In this document: one piece after another, positions 62,554 to 64,000 of the stretch
Position numbering within the stretch: position 1 is the stretch's first letter
How the letters are laid out: every line of letters begins with the position of its first letter
NCBI RefSeq assembly: GCF_003482105.1
Contig: NZ_QULM01000003.1
Location: 62,432-126,431, forward strand
From: Coprococcus sp. OM04-5BH
GTDB lineage: Bacteria > Bacillota > Clostridia > Lachnospirales > Lachnospiraceae
DNA: 64,000 bases
Reading direction: 5' to 3'
Position numbers and translations under genes: made by a program
The notes under the pieces: generated by a model
Told to the model about the DNA's origin: nothing
Databases searched by the model: none
Seen by the model: only the letters and a program-made list of their open reading frames with translations

Positions 62554-63525
62554 ATGGAAAATGTGAATGATATGAATAATCTTAACAGCATGAAGGTGAG
62601 GACAGACCTGGCACTGGAGCTTCGGGAGAAGGTTCAGGGGGATTGCAGCGGTATAAGGGTAAAGACCAGGATCAATCAGGATGACAGCATAAAGACCACA
62701 ATAATAGATATTCTCAACAAGAGAGGGGAGGAAGCTCTTGGCAGGAAAAAGGGAAGATACATCACCATAGAAAGTGCTGCCCTCTGTGAGCCTGATATAT
62801 CCTATCACAAGGAAATCTGCAGAGAGCTTAAGCTGGGACTGAAATCTATGATAAAGGATCACAAAAATGTGTTGCTTGCAGGTATAGGAAACAGAAACAT
62901 AACAGCGGACGCTCTGGGACCTATGGTCATAGACAATATCAGTCCGTCACTCCTGTGTACAGATATGGCAATAGATGTAAGTGCCATCTGTCCCGGAGTT
63001 ATGGCACAGACGGGACTTGAGACCGGAGACATATTAAGAGCAATCGTTAAGGAGAAAAAGGCAGACCTGCTGATCGTATTTGACGCCCTGTCAACCCTTA
63101 GCTGCAACAGACTTAATAAGACCATACAGATCACCGATACCGGTATAAATCCCGGGGCTGGCGTGGGCAACAACAGAAGTGAGATAAGCAGCAAGACCAT
63201 GGGGACAGATGTTATCGCAGTGGGAGTGCCTACTGTCATTGCAGTCCCGGCACTTTTGTCAGACTCCATAGACCGCCTGTTAAATATACTTGACGGAGAA
63301 ATGACAGATAGGAATATTTCAAATGGAAAAGCCCATAATGACCGGAACGAGGGACATATTACATTCACTGAAAATGAAAAGCTTGGCATTGCCTCCATGG
63401 CTGTACCGGAGGAACTTGCTGAGTTTTTTGTGACACCTAAGAATGTGGATGAGATCGTAAAGACAATAAGCTTCACGATTTCCGAAGCTATAAACGATAT
63501 TTTTACTCCGGAACATATAGAATAA
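62554..63525 (+). CDS. gpr: Spore germination protease GPR
   Basis: The 323-residue aspartic-type protease degrades small acid-soluble spore proteins on germination. The N-terminal prodomain with VRTDLALE is removed during maturation. Conserved parts are ESAALCEPDI, GIGNRNITADALGPMV, CPGVMAQTG and INPGAGVGNNR. It is normally made in the forespore under sigma-F or G. AAAGGAAA precedes ATG 62554. Confidence 0.96.
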   Translation: MENVNDMNNLNSMKVRTDLALELREKVQGDCSGIRVKTRINQDDSIKTTIIDILNKRGEEALGRKKGRYITIESAALCEPDISYHKEICRELKLGLKSMIKDHKNVLLAGIGNRNITADALGPMVIDNISPSLLCTDMAIDVSAICPGVMAQTGLETGDILRAIVKEKKADLLIVFDALSTLSCNRLNKTIQITDTGINPGAGVGNNRSEISSKTMGTDVIAVGVPTVIAVPALLSDSIDRLLNILDGEMTDRNISNGKAHNDRNEGHITFTENEKLGIASMAVPEELAEFFVTPKNVDEIVKTISFTISEAINDIFTPEHIE

Positions 63526-63644
63526 AACAAAAAAATATATCTGCTATCAAAATATTAAAGAATATATTCTGCCACCCCGGCATATTTCACCCACTCCCAT
63601 CATAAACTGATTGATAAGAACAATGGGGGAATCATGAAGAGACT

Positions 63645-64000
63645 ATGAACAGGCCGGGCAGAAGTAATGCACTAATATTGTTTGTTTTTCTGGTGCTCAG
63701 CACCATAGTATATGCTTATGACTTCCTTACGGATGCCGGTGATAGTGTAGGATATGGTAAGTGTCTTGGGGAAAATATTAATGCACAGAACCAGAGTCTT
63801 ATGATACTTACAGGAACCACCGGGTACGTACCAGGGACAGCTTCAACCGACGGTGGATACGGACAATCTGTTTCTGAAAGCACCGGGGCAGAAAACGACG
63901 AGGCATCCGGAGCATCCATAACAGCCGGAGTCTCAGGGGATGGAACCATGCTTTCAGATGTGCCTGTGAATCTTATGGACATAAAAGGCATAAAAAACAT
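63645..64000 (+). CDS. N-terminal part of a secreted/membrane protein, maybe SpoIIP
   Basis: From ATG 63645 an open frame runs to the window edge (118 codons). It starts with NRPGRSNALILFVFLVLST, a signal or anchor helix, then a Ser/Thr/Gly/Glu-rich spacer. In Clostridia gpr is usually followed by spoIIP, a spore-engulfment hydrolase with an N-terminal helix, so that is the best guess. The hydrolase part is not in the window. Ribosome site weak; a GGGGG lies ahead of a four-codon ORF just upstream. Confidence 0.5.
   Translation, partial: MNRPGRSNALILFVFLVLSTIVYAYDFLTDAGDSVGYGKCLGENINAQNQSLMILTGTTGYVPGTASTDGGYGQSVSESTGAENDEASGASITAGVSGDGTMLSDVPVNLMDIKGIKN

Overview
The window looks like chromosome of a low-to-mid-GC, endospore-forming Firmicute of class Clostridia, most likely a Lachnospiraceae gut bacterium. 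The grounds are the mraZ-rsmH-ftsL-pbp-pbp-mraY-murD-ftsW-ftsQ-ftsZ order, spoIIAA-spoIIAB-sigF next to spoVA genes, gpr, an alr-mazF pair, and AGGAGG-type ribosome sites with some TTG and GTG starts. Genus cannot be settled from the sequence alone. No rRNA, tRNA or CRISPR array was found.

Layout. (1) 1-5.2 kb: a compact operon for membrane lipids and sensing: a phospholipase D/cardiolipin synthase-like protein, an OmpR-type response regulator, its histidine kinase, a FUSC-like membrane protein and a CDP-alcohol phosphatidyltransferase. (2) 5.2-10.95 kb: accessory, partly decayed DNA: an IS4-type transposase remnant, a TetR regulator with a twin-operator promoter, a MATE exporter, a TfoX N-terminal fragment, a complete AbiEi/AbiEii (type IV toxin-antitoxin, phage abortive infection) pair behind two tandem operators, and a frameshifted tyrosine integrase. 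By eye, regions 1 and 2 favour A/T-ending codons more than the rest, which suggests transferred DNA ending at the integrase remnant just before ychF. (3) 10.95-24.5 kb: ychF and the division and cell-wall (dcw) cluster from mraZ to ftsZ. (4) 24.7-33.6 kb: the most unusual block. It holds a PP2C phosphatase, a zinc-ribbon/FHA protein, two zinc-ribbon Ser/Thr kinases, and a double-FHA ABC ATPase with its ABC-2 permease. Three of these carry recently expanded tandem peptide repeats. It reads as a phosphorylation circuit wired to a membrane transporter. (5) 33.6-45.4 kb: housekeeping genes: nnr, alr, mazF, a CBS/CorC protein, yebC, a heterodimeric ABC exporter, a class III aminotransferase, queF and folC. 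(6) 45.4-64 kb: a zinc-ribbon TPR membrane protein, the sigma-F operon, and spoVAA-AB-AC separated from spoVAD-AE by a VanW-type protein, a ROK kinase and a ClC channel. An acyltransferase, a class A PBP with an unusual C-terminus, gpr and the start of a further gene (possibly spoIIP) follow.

How it fits together. The dcw proteins, alr, the class A PBP, the VanW-type protein and perhaps the kinase circuit all concern peptidoglycan and envelope. The right third adds forespore sigma control, dipicolinate channel genes and germination protease. A family of nested hairpins with an AT-rich TTTAAAT-like bulge sits between genes at about 12.3, 25.6-25.85 and 38.57 kb and is not explained by any gene.
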